A stretch of DNA of 64,000 bases from an uncultured Coriobacteriaceae bacterium (GCA_937937585.1 CALDCB010000012.1:62001-126000); one strand, 5' to 3'; positions 43,006 through 52,667 are shown, counted from the first letter of the stretch. Notes: generated from the letters alone by a model not told the origin. Numbers and translations are program-made.

Positions 43006-45303
43006 ATGGGTTTACGGTTCGGTTGCGCACGCGCGATCAGCGCGGTGTCAACGTGGGGTTTGAAAAACGTGTTCCATCGCCCCGCGGCAAATTTCCCCGG
43101 CAAGATCGCTCTGTATGCCGACCCTCAGTTGATTGCCGATTTGTCTTCGCGTATGACGCGCGGCTCTATCTTGGTGGTGGGCACCAACGGCAAAACCACG
43201 GTCACCAATATGTTGGCCGACGCCATCGAGAAGTCGGGTCACTCGGTTGTCTGCAACCGCACGGGCGCTAATCTCGATTCGGGCGTTGCAACAGCGCTTC
43301 TGCACACCAAGCCCGTTGAATGGGGCGTTTTCGAATGCGACGAGCTGTGGATGGCGAAAATCCTCCCGTTCACGCAGTCTCGCTATGTCGTTCTTCTTAA
43401 CCTGTTCCGCGATCAGCTCGATCGCTCCGGCGAGATCGATCATATTCAGCAGAGCATTGCCAAGACGCTGCGTACCTCGCCGAGCACCACGCTTATTTAC
43501 AACGCCGACGACCCGCTGTGCCAGGCCATCGCCGATTCCGTTGACAACGTTTCCATCCCCTTCGGGGTTCAGGGCGACATGGGCCTTCCGCAGGACGCCG
43601 TTATCGATGCGCGTATGTGTCAGAAGTGCTCGACCATGCTTGAGTATGACTACCGCCAGTATGGCCAGTTGGGAAGTTATCGCTGTCCCGAGTGCGGGTT
43701 CGGGCGCTCGGACCTTGCGTGCGCGGCTTCGAACGTTTCGTTCGGCGAGGCGTGCCGGTCCGGCAAAGGGCTTGCTTACGATGCGATGCTCATCAACCAG
43801 TCAGGCCGTGTTGAGGTTCCGTTCTCGGGCGCGTACATGGTTTACAACACGCTGGCGGTTTTCATCGCTGCCGACTTGGTGGGGGTTCCGTTCCGGGAAA
43901 CCCTGCGCGCGGTTCAGGAGTTCGATCCGAAGAACGGCCGCTTGCAGCGTTATGACATCGATCAAACGCAGGTTTTGCTGAACCTTGCCAAGAACCCAAC
44001 GGGTTTCAATCAGAATTTGAAGATCGTCATGGGTCACGAGGGCCCGGTTGCCGTTGCGTTCTTCGTTAACGACAAGGAAGGCGACGGCCACGACGTTTCA
44101 TGGCTTTGGGACATCGACTTCCAAGAACTGGCGAAGATGCCGAATCTCATTGCGTTCGCGGGTGGATTGCGCGCCGCTGATGTTCAGGTTGTCCTGAAGT
44201 TCGCCGGCATTGATTCCCGGTTGGTTGATGGCGTTGCCGATGTGCTGAAATACGCACGCGCGGAATCGCCCGAGGCCCAGGTGTTCGCTATTGCCAACTA
44301 CACGGCGCTGCCCGGCGTGAAGGCCGATCTTGATGCGCTTGAGAAAGATCCTTCCAAGTTGGGTCCGATCGCGTCCGCAGGCACCGCTGCCAAGGCTGAA
44401 GATACCGCGGTGGGAGGTGTTGCAGCCGACGCCGCTGCGGCCGCTGATTCGGCTGATGATGCTGCTGCGCGCGTGAAAACTGTTGGATCCGCGTCAGGTT
44501 TGCCTGTTGGTGACGATGCGGTTATTGCGCCTGTTGATATGGAACCGTTGGTTATCGCTCATTTGTTCCCGACGCTTCTTAACCTGTACGGCGACAACGG
44601 GAACGTCCGTGTGCTTGAGCAGCGTTTGAAGTGGCGTGGTATCCCCGTTCAGATCGTTCGTGTGGAAGACCCCGCCGATTTCGATGCGCAGACGGCGGAT
44701 ATCGTGTTCATTGGCGGCGGCCCCGATCGTGAGCAGCATCAGGCATCCGAAGGTCTTTCGCAGTTGCGCGAAAAACTGTTGGATTACGTGCAGGACGATG
44801 GCACGCTTTTGGCAATTTGCGGTGGATATCAAATCATCGGTGACGAATGGCTGCTGGGAAGCGAAGAGGTCCCTGGCTTGTCTTTGGTGGATGTCACCAC
44901 CAAACGCGTCGAGGGCGGTTCGCACAATCGACTTGTTGGCAACATCGTGTTGGAAAGCTCGCTGGTTCAGATGCCCGTTGTTGGATTTGAGAACCATGCT
45001 GGTCGTACCTTCTTGGGCGAGGGATTGACCCCCTTCGGCAACGTCATCGGTTCGAATGGGTCGGGCAATAACGACTCCGATCACGCTGACGGCGTCCTTT
45101 ACAAAAACCTTATCGGTTCGTACCTTCACGGCCCCTTGCTGTCGAAGAACCCGCAGGTTGCCGACGTTCTTATCCAGCGCGCTTTGGAGCGCAGGGCTCG
45201 AAAGACCGGCGCGCAAAGCCCGGCGCTTCCCCTTGCTAATCTTGACGACCGCGCCGAGCGTAACGCCAATGAAGCAATGTGCAAGAAGCTGGGCGTCAAG
45301 TAA
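43006..45303 (+). CDS. MurT-GatD fusion: lipid II isoglutaminyl synthase in one chain
   Basis: A 765-residue enzyme that turns D-Glu of lipid II into D-isoglutamine. Residues 1-450 are the Mur-ligase-like MurT part with P-loop GTNGKTT (59-65) and a Cys4 zinc ribbon (Cys205, 208, 227, 230), typical of MurT. An Ala/Asp-rich linker (about 455-500) joins the glutamine amidotransferase GatD part (about 515-735), with nucleophile Cys605 in AICGGYQ and His708 in SYLHGP. In staphylococci and streptococci these are separate genes forming a complex. The uninterrupted frame with both active sites shows a natural fusion. ACAGGAAGG precedes ATG 43006. It is followed by the LCP gene, also a cell-wall function. 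Confidence 0.94.
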   Translation: MGLRFGCARAISAVSTWGLKNVFHRPAANFPGKIALYADPQLIADLSSRMTRGSILVVGTNGKTTVTNMLADAIEKSGHSVVCNRTGANLDSGVATALLHTKPVEWGVFECDELWMAKILPFTQSRYVVLLNLFRDQLDRSGEIDHIQQSIAKTLRTSPSTTLIYNADDPLCQAIADSVDNVSIPFGVQGDMGLPQDAVIDARMCQKCSTMLEYDYRQYGQLGSYRCPECGFGRSDLACAASNVSFGEACRSGKGLAYDAMLINQSGRVEVPFSGAYMVYNTLAVFIAADLVGVPFRETLRAVQEFDPKNGRLQRYDIDQTQVLLNLAKNPTGFNQNLKIVMGHEGPVAVAFFVNDKEGDGHDVSWLWDIDFQELAKMPNLIAFAGGLRAADVQVVLKFAGIDSRLVDGVADVLKYARAESPEAQVFAIANYTALPGVKADLDALEKDPSKLGPIASAGTAAKAEDTAVGGVAADAAAAADSADDAAARVKTVGSASGLPVGDDAVIAPVDMEPLVIAHLFPTLLNLYGDNGNVRVLEQRLKWRGIPVQIVRVEDPADFDAQTADIVFIGGGPDREQHQASEGLSQLREKLLDYVQDDGTLLAICGGYQIIGDEWLLGSEEVPGLSLVDVTTKRVEGGSHNRLVGNIVLESSLVQMPVVGFENHAGRTFLGEGLTPFGNVIGSNGSGNNDSDHADGVLYKNLIGSYLHGPLLSKNPQVADVLIQRALERRARKTGAQSPALPLANLDDRAERNANEAMCKKLGVK

Positions 45304-45349
45304 GCTCGAGTAGTTTCACACTTCAATAAAAGCGGGGAAAGGAACGGGG

Positions 45350-47233
45350 ATGGTAAATCGACGCGACGATCGCAACGAGGGAGCGCAACGCTCCCGCGGC
45401 GAAAGCCAGCGCCAAAGACGTCACGACGTGTCGCACGATGAGCGATACGGCACCTATCATTCCTCGCAATCGCTGATGGGGTGGGATACCCAGTCGGGTG
45501 ATGTGCGTTATCATGATCGCGCGGGACGTCAATCTGGAAGAACGAGCCGCGCAGATCGCGGGACCGTGTCGTCACGCTCGCAGGGCGCATCGCGGCAGTC
45601 GTCAGGCCGTCCCAGTTCCGATCGTCAGGCCCCAGCGCGTCAGAGCAGTGGTCGCTCGGGTGCCGTTCGTCCAAGCCGCGATCGTTCGGCGGCGCAGCGT
45701 TCTGTCGATCGCCACATGGCGGAGCACGCATCGGCCGGCCGCCAGCAAGCCAGGCAGCAATCGGTCGACCGCCATGCGGCAAGGCATCAGGTCGCCGATC
45801 GTCAATCCGCCTCGCATACGTCTGCGGGACGTCGCTCGGGCGCTTCGCAAGCCACGCATTCGCAAGACCCCCGTCATCGGGGTACTCGTCCGCAAGCCGG
45901 CAATCGTCGACCTGCCAATTGCGCGCCTGCGCAGAAAAAGCGCGGCGGTGGCAAGCTGAAGTACGTTTTGGTTGCGGTCCTTGCGTTGGTCTTGGTGGGA
46001 GCCGGTGCGGCTTTCGCGTACTACCAGAACATCGAGGGCAACCTGCACGCAGGCCTTGACCAGAAGGATCTCGAGAAGTACCTGGTCGAAACCGATCTGA
46101 CTAACGAGCCGTTCTATATGCTGCTGATGGGCACCGACGGTTCGTCCGAGCGTGAAGAGGATGAGTCGTTTGGCGGATCGTTCCGTACCGACAGCATCAT
46201 CCTTGCTCGTATCGACCCGGTGAACAAGAAGGTCTCCATGGTTTCGATCCATCGCGACACCATGGTTGACATGGGCGAATACGGCCAACAGAAAGTCAAC
46301 GCGGCTCATGCGTTCGGCGGCGCGGCCCTGTCCGTCAAAACCGTTTCCGATTTTGCGGGCGTCGACATCTCGCACTATGCCGAGATCAACTTCGACGGTT
46401 TCCGCGATATCGTCGACGCGCTGGGCGGCGTCGAGGTTGACGTTCCCGTTGAGATCAACGACGAGGACGCCGGCGGTCATCTGGACGCGGGCTTGCAAAC
46501 CCTCAACGGCGAGCAGGCTTTGATTCTGTGCCGTTCGCGCAACACCTATGCCGATTCGGCCGATCCCGATTCGATGCGCGCCGCCAATCAGCGTCTGGTT
46601 CTGTCGGCAATCGCCGAGAAGATCCTGTCGTCCGATGTGGCCACCATCGCCAACTCGGTTACGGCGATTTCCAAGTATGTGACCACCGATCTGGATGTTT
46701 CCGACATCATCGGTCTGGCTCAGGCGATGCGCGGCATGGACACCTCGACTGATTTCTATACGGCAATGGACCCGGTAACCAACAAGCTTATCGGCGACGG
46801 CTGGTACACGTATTCCAACGAGGAAGAGTGGAAGGCCATGATGAAGCGCATGGACGAGGGCTTGCCGCCGTCCGAGGATGCGGTCGTCGACGAAAAGACG
46901 GGAACGGTCATTGCCACCAACGGCCAGGATCCCGCCGATTCCGAGAAGCTGGCTATGATCTCGGTGAAGAACGGCACGACGAAGAGTGCCCGCACGCAAG
47001 AGGCGGTGAACCTGCTGAAGAACGCTGGCTTCACGAACGCTTCGGGTTCGGACGCCAATTCGACCGATCATAAGAAGACTCTGGTCATCTATAAGGACGC
47101 GTCGCACGAACGCGAGGCGAATCAGATCGTCGATGCGCTTGGTCAAGGTACTGCGCAGTTGGATAACGGCGAATATTTGTTTGAAAGCAACTTCCTGGTG
47201 TTGATCGGCTCCGACTGGAAGGACGCGTCGTAA
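45350..47233 (+). CDS. LytR-CpsA-Psr (LCP) ligase with long basic cytoplasmic head
   Basis: A 627-residue protein that transfers lipid-linked polymers to peptidoglycan. The first 200 residues are very rich in Arg, Ser, Gln and His and probably cytoplasmic and disordered. One membrane helix (about 203-224) follows. The LCP domain (about 255-460) has RTDSIILARIDP, SIHRDTMV and FDGFRDIVDALGGV, giving the Arg residues that bind pyrophosphate. A LytR C-terminal domain (about 540-625) completes it. AAAGGA precedes the start. Its stop overlaps the rlmH start by one base, so the two are coupled. Confidence 0.9.
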   Translation: MVNRRDDRNEGAQRSRGESQRQRRHDVSHDERYGTYHSSQSLMGWDTQSGDVRYHDRAGRQSGRTSRADRGTVSSRSQGASRQSSGRPSSDRQAPARQSSGRSGAVRPSRDRSAAQRSVDRHMAEHASAGRQQARQQSVDRHAARHQVADRQSASHTSAGRRSGASQATHSQDPRHRGTRPQAGNRRPANCAPAQKKRGGGKLKYVLVAVLALVLVGAGAAFAYYQNIEGNLHAGLDQKDLEKYLVETDLTNEPFYMLLMGTDGSSEREEDESFGGSFRTDSIILARIDPVNKKVSMVSIHRDTMVDMGEYGQQKVNAAHAFGGAALSVKTVSDFAGVDISHYAEINFDGFRDIVDALGGVEVDVPVEINDEDAGGHLDAGLQTLNGEQALILCRSRNTYADSADPDSMRAANQRLVLSAIAEKILSSDVATIANSVTAISKYVTTDLDVSDIIGLAQAMRGMDTSTDFYTAMDPVTNKLIGDGWYTYSNEEEWKAMMKRMDEGLPPSEDAVVDEKTGTVIATNGQDPADSEKLAMISVKNGTTKSARTQEAVNLLKNAGFTNASGSDANSTDHKKTLVIYKDASHEREANQIVDALGQGTAQLDNGEYLFESNFLVLIGSDWKDAS

Positions 47234-47712
47234 TGCGTTTCACGATAGTCGCTGTTGGAAAACTGAAAGAACGCTTTTGGGTTGATGCGTGCAAGGAGTA
47301 TCTGAAACGCTTGCAGCCCTACGCGAAAACCGAGGTCCGTGAAATCGCCGATGTCGACCCGGCGCGCGCTGGCGGCGTGGATGCCGCGCGCAACAAAGAG
47401 GGCGATGCGATTTGCGCCGAGCTGGACAAGCTGTCGTCGGGAACGCATGTGGTGTTGATGGCCATCGACGGCGTCGAGCGCTCCAGCGAGCAGATTTCGA
47501 AGCATCTTGGCCAGCTGATGTTGCAAGGCAAGAGCGATTTCGCGTTCGTGATCGGGGGCTCCGATGGCGTGAGCGATGCCGTGCGCGCCCGTGCGAACGA
47601 GAAGTTGTCGTTCGGCCCCATCACGCTTCCGCATAATCTTGCTCGCGTGGTTCTTCTGGAGCAGCTGTACCGCACTCAAAAAATCGCCCACAACGAGCCT
47701 TATCATAAGTAG
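47233..47712 (+). CDS. rlmH: 23S rRNA pseudouridine-1915 N3-methyltransferase RlmH
   Basis: A 159-residue SPOUT methyltransferase acting on helix 69 of 70S ribosomes. It has the family opening FTIVAVGKLKERFW, the SAM-knot motif FVIGGSDGVSDAV, and the C-terminal LEQLYRTQKIAHNEPYHK. Length and both ends agree with the family. It is translationally coupled to the LCP gene (ATG overlaps its stop). Confidence 0.96.
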   Translation: MRFTIVAVGKLKERFWVDACKEYLKRLQPYAKTEVREIADVDPARAGGVDAARNKEGDAICAELDKLSSGTHVVLMAIDGVERSSEQISKHLGQLMLQGKSDFAFVIGGSDGVSDAVRARANEKLSFGPITLPHNLARVVLLEQLYRTQKIAHNEPYHK

Positions 47713-47722
47713 CGCTTATTCT

Positions 47723-47790
47723 GCGATGGGCTTAAATCGCGCAAGTTGGGTCAGCGCTTGCCCAGCGATGGCTTAAGCAGCGCAAGTGGG
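47723..47790. repeat. Imperfect direct repeat between rlmH and exonuclease III
   Basis: 28 bases at 47723-47750 and 26 bases at 47765-47790 share the pattern GCGATGG-CTTAA-GCGCAAGT-GGG, 42 bases apart. No function is apparent. Confidence 0.55.
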
Positions 47791-47904
47791 TGTTCGCAAA
47801 AATGCGATTGCTTGGCGGAACCAAGTGATTCCATGTGCCCGCTTCTGCTGGTTCTTGGCCGCCGCCCTGCGAAGCGGTTGTCTGTATCTAACAAAGGAGT
47901 TCGA

Positions 47905-48849
47905 ATGCGATACGTTTCGTGGAACGTCAACGGCTTGCGCGCGGTGATGAAGAAGGGTTTCGAGGACATCGTCGCCCAGATCAACCCCGACGTGTTTGCC
48001 CTTCAAGAGACGAAACTGCAGGCGAACCAGGCTGCACCCGACCTGCCCGATTACCTGGAGTTTTGGAGCTATGCCGAGCGCAAGGGTTATTCGGGGACGG
48101 CGGTTTTCAGCAAAAGGAAGCCGCTGCAAGTGCTTCATGGCTTGGGGTTCGCGAATCTCGACGACGAAGGCCGTATCGTGGCTCTGGAGTTTCCCGAATG
48201 TTGGTTCGTGTGCGTGTACACGCCGAACGCCCAGAACGGTTTGGCGCGCATCGACCATCGCATGGAGTGGGATGACGCGTTCCGCGACTTCTGTAAAGGC
48301 TTAGAAGAAGGCGTTTTGCCTGCTGGCGTGCCCGTTGAGCGCGTTGATGACGAAGGCGCCGTCGCACTGTTGCCCAATGCGGGCGCAGGCGAGGGGAAGA
48401 ACGGCGCGGATATCGACCCCGGCAAGATCATGCTGGGCGCGGGCCATATCCCGGCGTCGTGGCTGCCTCGCACCGAAGCAGGAGAGATTGCTGATGCGAA
48501 ACCCGTGGTGGTCTGTGGCGATTTGAACGTCGCGCATAACGAGATCGACTTGAAGAACCCGGGTCCGAACCGCGGCAACGCGGGTTTTTCGGATGAGGAG
48601 CGCGGGAAGTTCGGTGAGTTCTTGGATGCGGGCTTTACCGACACCTTCCGCTATTTGCATCCCGATGTTGAGGGCGCGTATTCGTGGTGGAGCTATCGCT
48701 TTCACGCGCGTGAGAACAACGCGGGGTGGCGCATCGACTACTTCCTGGTTAGCGATTCCCTTCGTGAAAACGTGCAGACCGCAAGCATTTTGAGCGAAGT
48801 CTACGGATCGGACCATTGTCCCGTTATGCTTGAGCTTGCAGAAAACTAG
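47905..48849 (+). CDS. xthA: Exodeoxyribonuclease III with an inserted segment
   Basis: A 314-residue DNA repair enzyme (AP endonuclease and 3' exonuclease). Motifs are [39 protein letters not shown] and SDHCPVM in the right order. Usual length is 250-270. About 60 extra residues (about 132-192, Gly/Ala/Pro-rich) sit between the fourth beta strand motif and CGDLN. ATG 47905 is fixed by AAAGGAG; the frame continues upstream without likeness. The stop codon is inside the first unit of a tandem repeat. Confidence 0.92.
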   Translation: MRYVSWNVNGLRAVMKKGFEDIVAQINPDVFALQETKLQANQAAPDLPDYLEFWSYAERKGYSGTAVFSKRKPLQVLHGLGFANLDDEGRIVALEFPECWFVCVYTPNAQNGLARIDHRMEWDDAFRDFCKGLEEGVLPAGVPVERVDDEGAVALLPNAGAGEGKNGADIDPGKIMLGAGHIPASWLPRTEAGEIADAKPVVVCGDLNVAHNEIDLKNPGPNRGNAGFSDEERGKFGEFLDAGFTDTFRYLHPDVEGAYSWWSYRFHARENNAGWRIDYFLVSDSLRENVQTASILSEVYGSDHCPVMLELAEN

Positions 48850-49012
48850 CGGGAACCCAACAGGACTAGCGGGAACCCAACAGGAACCCAACGGCTGTTT
48901 AGCAGTCGTCCAACATAAACTAACGGCGGTGCAACAAGGATCTAGCAGGGAGTACTGGCGATCTGACAGGAGATACCGGCGATCCAACAGCCGCCCAACA
49001 GCAATGCAACAG
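48845..49012. repeat. Tandem 20-base repeat and 11-base CCAACAG words before folE
   Basis: An exact 20-base unit is repeated at 48845-48864 and 48865-48884. CCAAC follows at 48877, 48888 and 48910 (11 and 22 apart), and CAACAG at 48985, 48996 and 49007 (11 apart). The last word gives part of the folE ribosome site. The words are the complement of those at 5250-5284. Confidence 0.6.
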
Positions 49013-49021
49013 GAGTTACCT

Positions 49022-49615
49022 ATGCAAAACGAACAACCGAACAACGCCGCTGCCATGGACATGGCGAAGATCGAAGCCGGCGTGCGCATGATTTTGGAGG
49101 GCGTGGGCGAAGATCCCGACCGCGAGGGTCTGATCGAAACGCCTGCTCGTGTGGCCCGCATGTACGAAGAGATCTTCGCCGGCATGAACCAAGACCCGCA
49201 CGATCTGTTCGAGAAGCTGTTCGACGAGCATCATCAGGAAATGGTTCTGGTGCGCGAGATCCCGTTCTACTCGATGTGCGAGCATCACCTGGCACCGTTC
49301 TTCGGCCAGGCTCACATTGCTTACATCCCCGGCAAGGAGGGGAAGGTCTGCGGTTTGTCGAAGCTTGCTCGCTTGGTCGATCTTTACGCGAAGCGTCCGC
49401 AGATTCAGGAGCGCCTTACCTCGCAGATCGCCGACACGCTGGTCAAGGAGCTTAACCCCGAAGGCGTGATGGTGGTGCTCGAAGCCGAGCACATGTGCAT
49501 GACCATGCGCGGTGTTAAGAAGCCCGGTTCGAAAACCACCACCAGCGCAGCGCGTGGGTGCTTCCTTTCAAACCAGGCCACGCGTTCCGAGGCCATGAGC
49601 TTGATTTTCCGTTAA
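49022..49615 (+). CDS. folE: GTP cyclohydrolase I
   Basis: A 197-residue enzyme that opens folate synthesis by making dihydroneopterin triphosphate from GTP. Zinc-site motifs are [13 protein letters not shown] and the later [10 protein letters not shown]; the catalytic His stands in EHHLAP. Length fits. ATG 49022 with CAGGAG is chosen; the frame stays open upstream through the repeat array, but that is noncoding. No other folate gene is near. Confidence 0.95.
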   Translation: MQNEQPNNAAAMDMAKIEAGVRMILEGVGEDPDREGLIETPARVARMYEEIFAGMNQDPHDLFEKLFDEHHQEMVLVREIPFYSMCEHHLAPFFGQAHIAYIPGKEGKVCGLSKLARLVDLYAKRPQIQERLTSQIADTLVKELNPEGVMVVLEAEHMCMTMRGVKKPGSKTTTSAARGCFLSNQATRSEAMSLIFR

Positions 49616-49693
49616 GCCTTTGCATGGCGGGCTGTCAACGGTGACGCGCATGCTAGACTTTTGCAAAACAGGATTCGAATCCAGGAGGCTCTT

Positions 49694-49963
49694 ATGAAGT
49701 GCGTTCTTTCCGTTTTGGGCAAGGATCGTCCGGGCATCGTCGCTGGAGTTGCCGTCACCCTTACCGAGTGCGGTGCCAACATCGACGACATCAGCCAGAC
49801 CATTCTAGGCGACATGTTCTCGATGACCATGCTCACCACGCTGAACGACGAGGTCGCAGGCTTCGACGACGTCCAGGCCAAGCTTGCTGCGCAGGCCGAG
49901 AAGCTGGGTGTCCAGATGACGCTTCAGCGACAAGATGTCTTTAGCTACATGTACGAGGTGTAG
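49694..49963 (+). CDS. ACT-domain protein (UPF0237)
   Basis: An 89-residue protein made of one ACT domain: SVLGKDRPGIVAGVAVTLTECG is the family lead-in, cut here for length. ACT domains bind amino acids or similar small ligands and regulate partner enzymes; the target of this family is not known. CAGGAGG stands before the ATG. It lies between folE and a CNNM-type gene. Confidence 0.88.
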   Translation: MKCVLSVLGKDRPGIVAGVAVTLTECGANIDDISQTILGDMFSMTMLTTLNDEVAGFDDVQAKLAAQAEKLGVQMTLQRQDVFSYMYEV

Positions 49964-50012
49964 TATTGCTTCGCGGGCAGCAATCGCTGTCCGCGTTTTC
50001 ATGGAGGTATAC

Positions 50013-51353
50013 ATGCCCATTGGGGTAAGTTTGGTTCTTGTAGCGGCGTTCCTTTTGATGAACGCCTTTTTCGTCATTGCCGAATTCGCAATGGTGCGCG
50101 TGCGTCCCTCGCAGGTTGAAATGGCCCTGCAGGAAGGTCGCAAGGGCGCGAAAGCGGCAAAGATCATCACTGACAACGTGAACGATTACCTTTCGGCTTG
50201 CCAGTTGGGCATTACCTTGGCTTCGCTTGCCTTAGGTTGGTTGGGCGAGCCCGCGTTCTCCAACCTTATCCGCCCGCTGTTGGCCCCCATTGGCATTCCT
50301 GAAACGGCCATCTCGGCCATCGCCGTTGCCATCGGCTACATCATCATGACTACGCTGCACGTGGTGGTGGGCGAGCTTATCCCCAAGTCGTTCGCCATTT
50401 ACTCGACCGAGTCGTACGCGCTGCACACGGCGCCCGTCTTGCACGTGTTCTATCGCATCACGTTCCCCATTATGTGGCTGTTCAACCACCTGACCAACGC
50501 CGTTGTGCGCCTGGCCGGCCACGACCCCGAGAACGAGCACGAGGTTTACACCGACGAGGAAATCAAGCTGCTCATTGACGAGTCCACTGAAAGCGGCCTG
50601 ATCGACCCCGAGGCCAACGAGATCGTGGACAATATCTTCGACATCGGCGACAAGGACGCCGAGGCGATCATGACCCCGCGCACCGATTTGGTCTGCGTCG
50701 ATATGGAAGACTCGTTGGAAGAGAACCTTCAAACCGTGCGCAATTACAAGTTCACGCGCTACCCCGTTTGCCAGGGAAGCAAGGACCGCATCATCGGCTT
50801 CGTGCACGTGAAGGACTTGTACACCGCGCCGAAGGGCGAGGACATGAAGGACCTGCGCATTCGCAGCATCCTTGCCGTGCCCGAGGGAATTCCCGTTGCC
50901 AAGCTGCTGCAGGCGCTGCAACGTCAGCACACGAAGATCGCCGTGGTTGTTGACGAGCACGGCGGCACCAGCGGCATCGTCACCATGAGCGACATCATGG
51001 AGCAGATCGTCGGTCGTATGGACGACGAGTACTCGCATGGCGACGAGGGTCGCGTGGTCGAGCTGTCCGACGGTCGCAAGCTCATTGACGGTTCGATGCC
51101 CATCGACGAGGTCACCGAGCTTATCGGGTTCACGCCCGAAGAGGCCGACGAATGCGAGACGGCGGGTGGTTTGCTGCTGTCGCTGTTCGATCGCATTCCC
51201 ACCGAGGGCGACAAGGTCAGCGTGGCCGAGATGCGCGATGGCGAGCCTGTCGAGGGCGGCGCATCGGCCCAGTTCACGGTTGTGGACATGGATAATCATC
51301 GCATCGATAAGATCGAAGTGCGCGCGACTCCTGCCCAGGACCCGCTGCTTTAA
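50013..51353 (+). CDS. CNNM/CorC-type membrane protein with CBS pair (hemolysin C family)
   Basis: A 446-residue protein. The N-terminal DUF21 membrane domain (about 1-200, three to four helices) contains VRVRPSQVEMAL and GWLGEPAF. Two CBS domains (about 215-335) and a C-terminal CorC_HlyC domain (about 350-435) with FTVVDMDNHRIDKIEV follow. Relatives export or handle Mg2+ or Co2+. The start ATG 50013 is preferred to 50001, because GGAGGT lies between them. The stop overlaps the stop of the minus-strand amidohydrolase (convergent). Confidence 0.88.
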   Translation: MPIGVSLVLVAAFLLMNAFFVIAEFAMVRVRPSQVEMALQEGRKGAKAAKIITDNVNDYLSACQLGITLASLALGWLGEPAFSNLIRPLLAPIGIPETAISAIAVAIGYIIMTTLHVVVGELIPKSFAIYSTESYALHTAPVLHVFYRITFPIMWLFNHLTNAVVRLAGHDPENEHEVYTDEEIKLLIDESTESGLIDPEANEIVDNIFDIGDKDAEAIMTPRTDLVCVDMEDSLEENLQTVRNYKFTRYPVCQGSKDRIIGFVHVKDLYTAPKGEDMKDLRIRSILAVPEGIPVAKLLQALQRQHTKIAVVVDEHGGTSGIVTMSDIMEQIVGRMDDEYSHGDEGRVVELSDGRKLIDGSMPIDEVTELIGFTPEEADECETAGGLLLSLFDRIPTEGDKVSVAEMRDGEPVEGGASAQFTVVDMDNHRIDKIEVRATPAQDPLL

Positions 51354-52186
51354 CCTACTTTCACGCCGCAAAAGCGTTCGGCGTTCTTCCAGAGGATTTT
51401 CTCCAGGTCGTCGTCGCTGAAAACTCCGGGAGCTTGCTGTGTGATTTGCTGGTCGAATTCGACGGCCGGGTCCCACATGGGGAAGTCGCTGCCGAACATG
51501 ACGCGGTCGCATCCCCACAAATGGACGAGTTCAGCCAGGTGACGCGTGCCAGTGAAAGCAACGGCGCTGGAGGTGTCCACGAACAGGCGATCCTCGAAAG
51601 CGAGATCGCGGGCATCATCATTGTGCATGATGTCGTAGCCGCGGTCGAAAATGGACCAGCCGCTGAAGTGCGTGGCGTCCACCACCAGGTCGGGGAAGGC
51701 GCGCAGGATGCGCTTCAGGCGCTTGGGGCTGGAATAGTCGTAGCGGTAGTCGCCGGTGTGGATGACCACGGGCACGCGGCCTGCGATGATCTCGTAGAAG
51801 TTCATCAGACGCGGGTCGTCCATGTTCACGAGCTGTGTGTCGGGGTGCAGCTTGAAACCGTGAAGCCCCAGTTTAAGGGCGCGTTCGACTTCTGCTTCCA
51901 TATCTTCGAAGTCGGGATGCATGGTGCCGAAGGCGATGAACTCGGGGTGCTCTGCTTGCTTTTCGGCAAGGAACGAGTTGATGGTGGGGACGGAGTGCGC
52001 GGTAGTTGCCACCGAATGAACGATGAAGTTCGTGATGGGCGAGCGCTTTGTGGCGGCGATTAGGTCTTCGGCCGTGCCTTGACCTGCCATTGCCTGCTGG
52101 ACTCCGTAAAACGCGCCGACTGCCTCCACCGCTCGCGGGGCGATTGCCTCGGGGTAGATATGTGCGTGCGCATCGATGACCGCCAT
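51350..52186 (-). CDS. Amidohydrolase-2-family metal hydrolase
   Basis: A 278-residue TIM-barrel metal hydrolase. Motifs: DAHAHIYPE at the N-terminus, FKLHPDTQL, VIHTGDY, DATHFSGW and MFGSDFPMWDP near the end, which provide the metal-binding His and Asp residues. Relatives are decarboxylases or hydrolases of aromatic acids and lactones (Amidohydro_2). The substrate is unknown. GGAAGGAA precedes the start. It converges with the CNNM-type gene, overlapping by four bases. Confidence 0.82.
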   Translation of the reverse strand: MAVIDAHAHIYPEAIAPRAVEAVGAFYGVQQAMAGQGTAEDLIAATKRSPITNFIVHSVATTAHSVPTINSFLAEKQAEHPEFIAFGTMHPDFEDMEAEVERALKLGLHGFKLHPDTQLVNMDDPRLMNFYEIIAGRVPVVIHTGDYRYDYSSPKRLKRILRAFPDLVVDATHFSGWSIFDRGYDIMHNDDARDLAFEDRLFVDTSSAVAFTGTRHLAELVHLWGCDRVMFGSDFPMWDPAVEFDQQITQQAPGVFSDDDLEKILWKNAERFCGVKVG

Positions 52187-52337
52187 GTCGTTCCTTCCGT
52201 TTTTTGGTTTGAATCAAGCTTCACTTTAACGCTTTTTAGTTTCGGGCGCGTGTCGCGTTGTTGGAGGGCGGTTGGCGAATGGGCAACGCTGGCCGCTCGC
52301 GTGCCTGGCGCCCGACTGCGGGGTGGGCGGCCTCCCA

Positions 52338-52655
52338 TCAGCCGAACGCTTCCACCCAGAAGCGCTCGACCGGCGGTTTTCCCAAGTTCGCATCGTAAGT
52401 GCGACGCTCCAGGAACAGATTCGTCTCATGCGAGCCGATGCGCACGCGGTAGCGCGCGGTTGAGACGCCCCGGTAGGAGGGGCCGAAATTTCCGCGTTCG
52501 ATGATCTCGGCGATTTCAAAGGTTCGCCCGTCGGGCCACATGATAATCATCGGGTCGAAACGTCCCTCGTCGGTTATGCGCATGAAAACATCGACGTAGC
52601 GCTTGTGCGCCCGTCTTCGCATTCCGTTGGAATCTGTCACCCAATCTGCTGGCAT
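52338..52655 (-). CDS. Hypothetical protein paired with the SOS polymerase
   Basis: A 105-residue soluble protein of no recognised family, with mixed alpha and beta segments and a conserved-looking middle (IIMWPDGRTFEIAEI, YRVRIGSHETNLFLERRTYD). The ATG at 52655 lacks a ribosome site, but a TAATAT five bases before it on this strand could make a leaderless transcript. ATG 52622 is an alternative. The LexA-type box at 52668 stands directly in front, so it is probably induced together with the divergent polymerase gene (inference). Confidence 0.6.
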   Translation of the reverse strand: MPADWVTDSNGMRRRAHKRYVDVFMRITDEGRFDPMIIMWPDGRTFEIAEIIERGNFGPSYRGVSTARYRVRIGSHETNLFLERRTYDANLGKPPVERFWVEAFG

Positions 52656-52667
52656 GTCTGATATTAT

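Noticed and set aside
48845..49012. Possible CRISPR array before folE
   Set aside because: Repeats are short, directly adjacent or 11 bases apart and without unique spacers; no cas genes are near.
48830..49021. N-terminal extension of FolE through the repeat array
   Set aside because: It starts inside xthA, has no ribosome site and is made of the repeat words; ATG 49022 gives a normal FolE.
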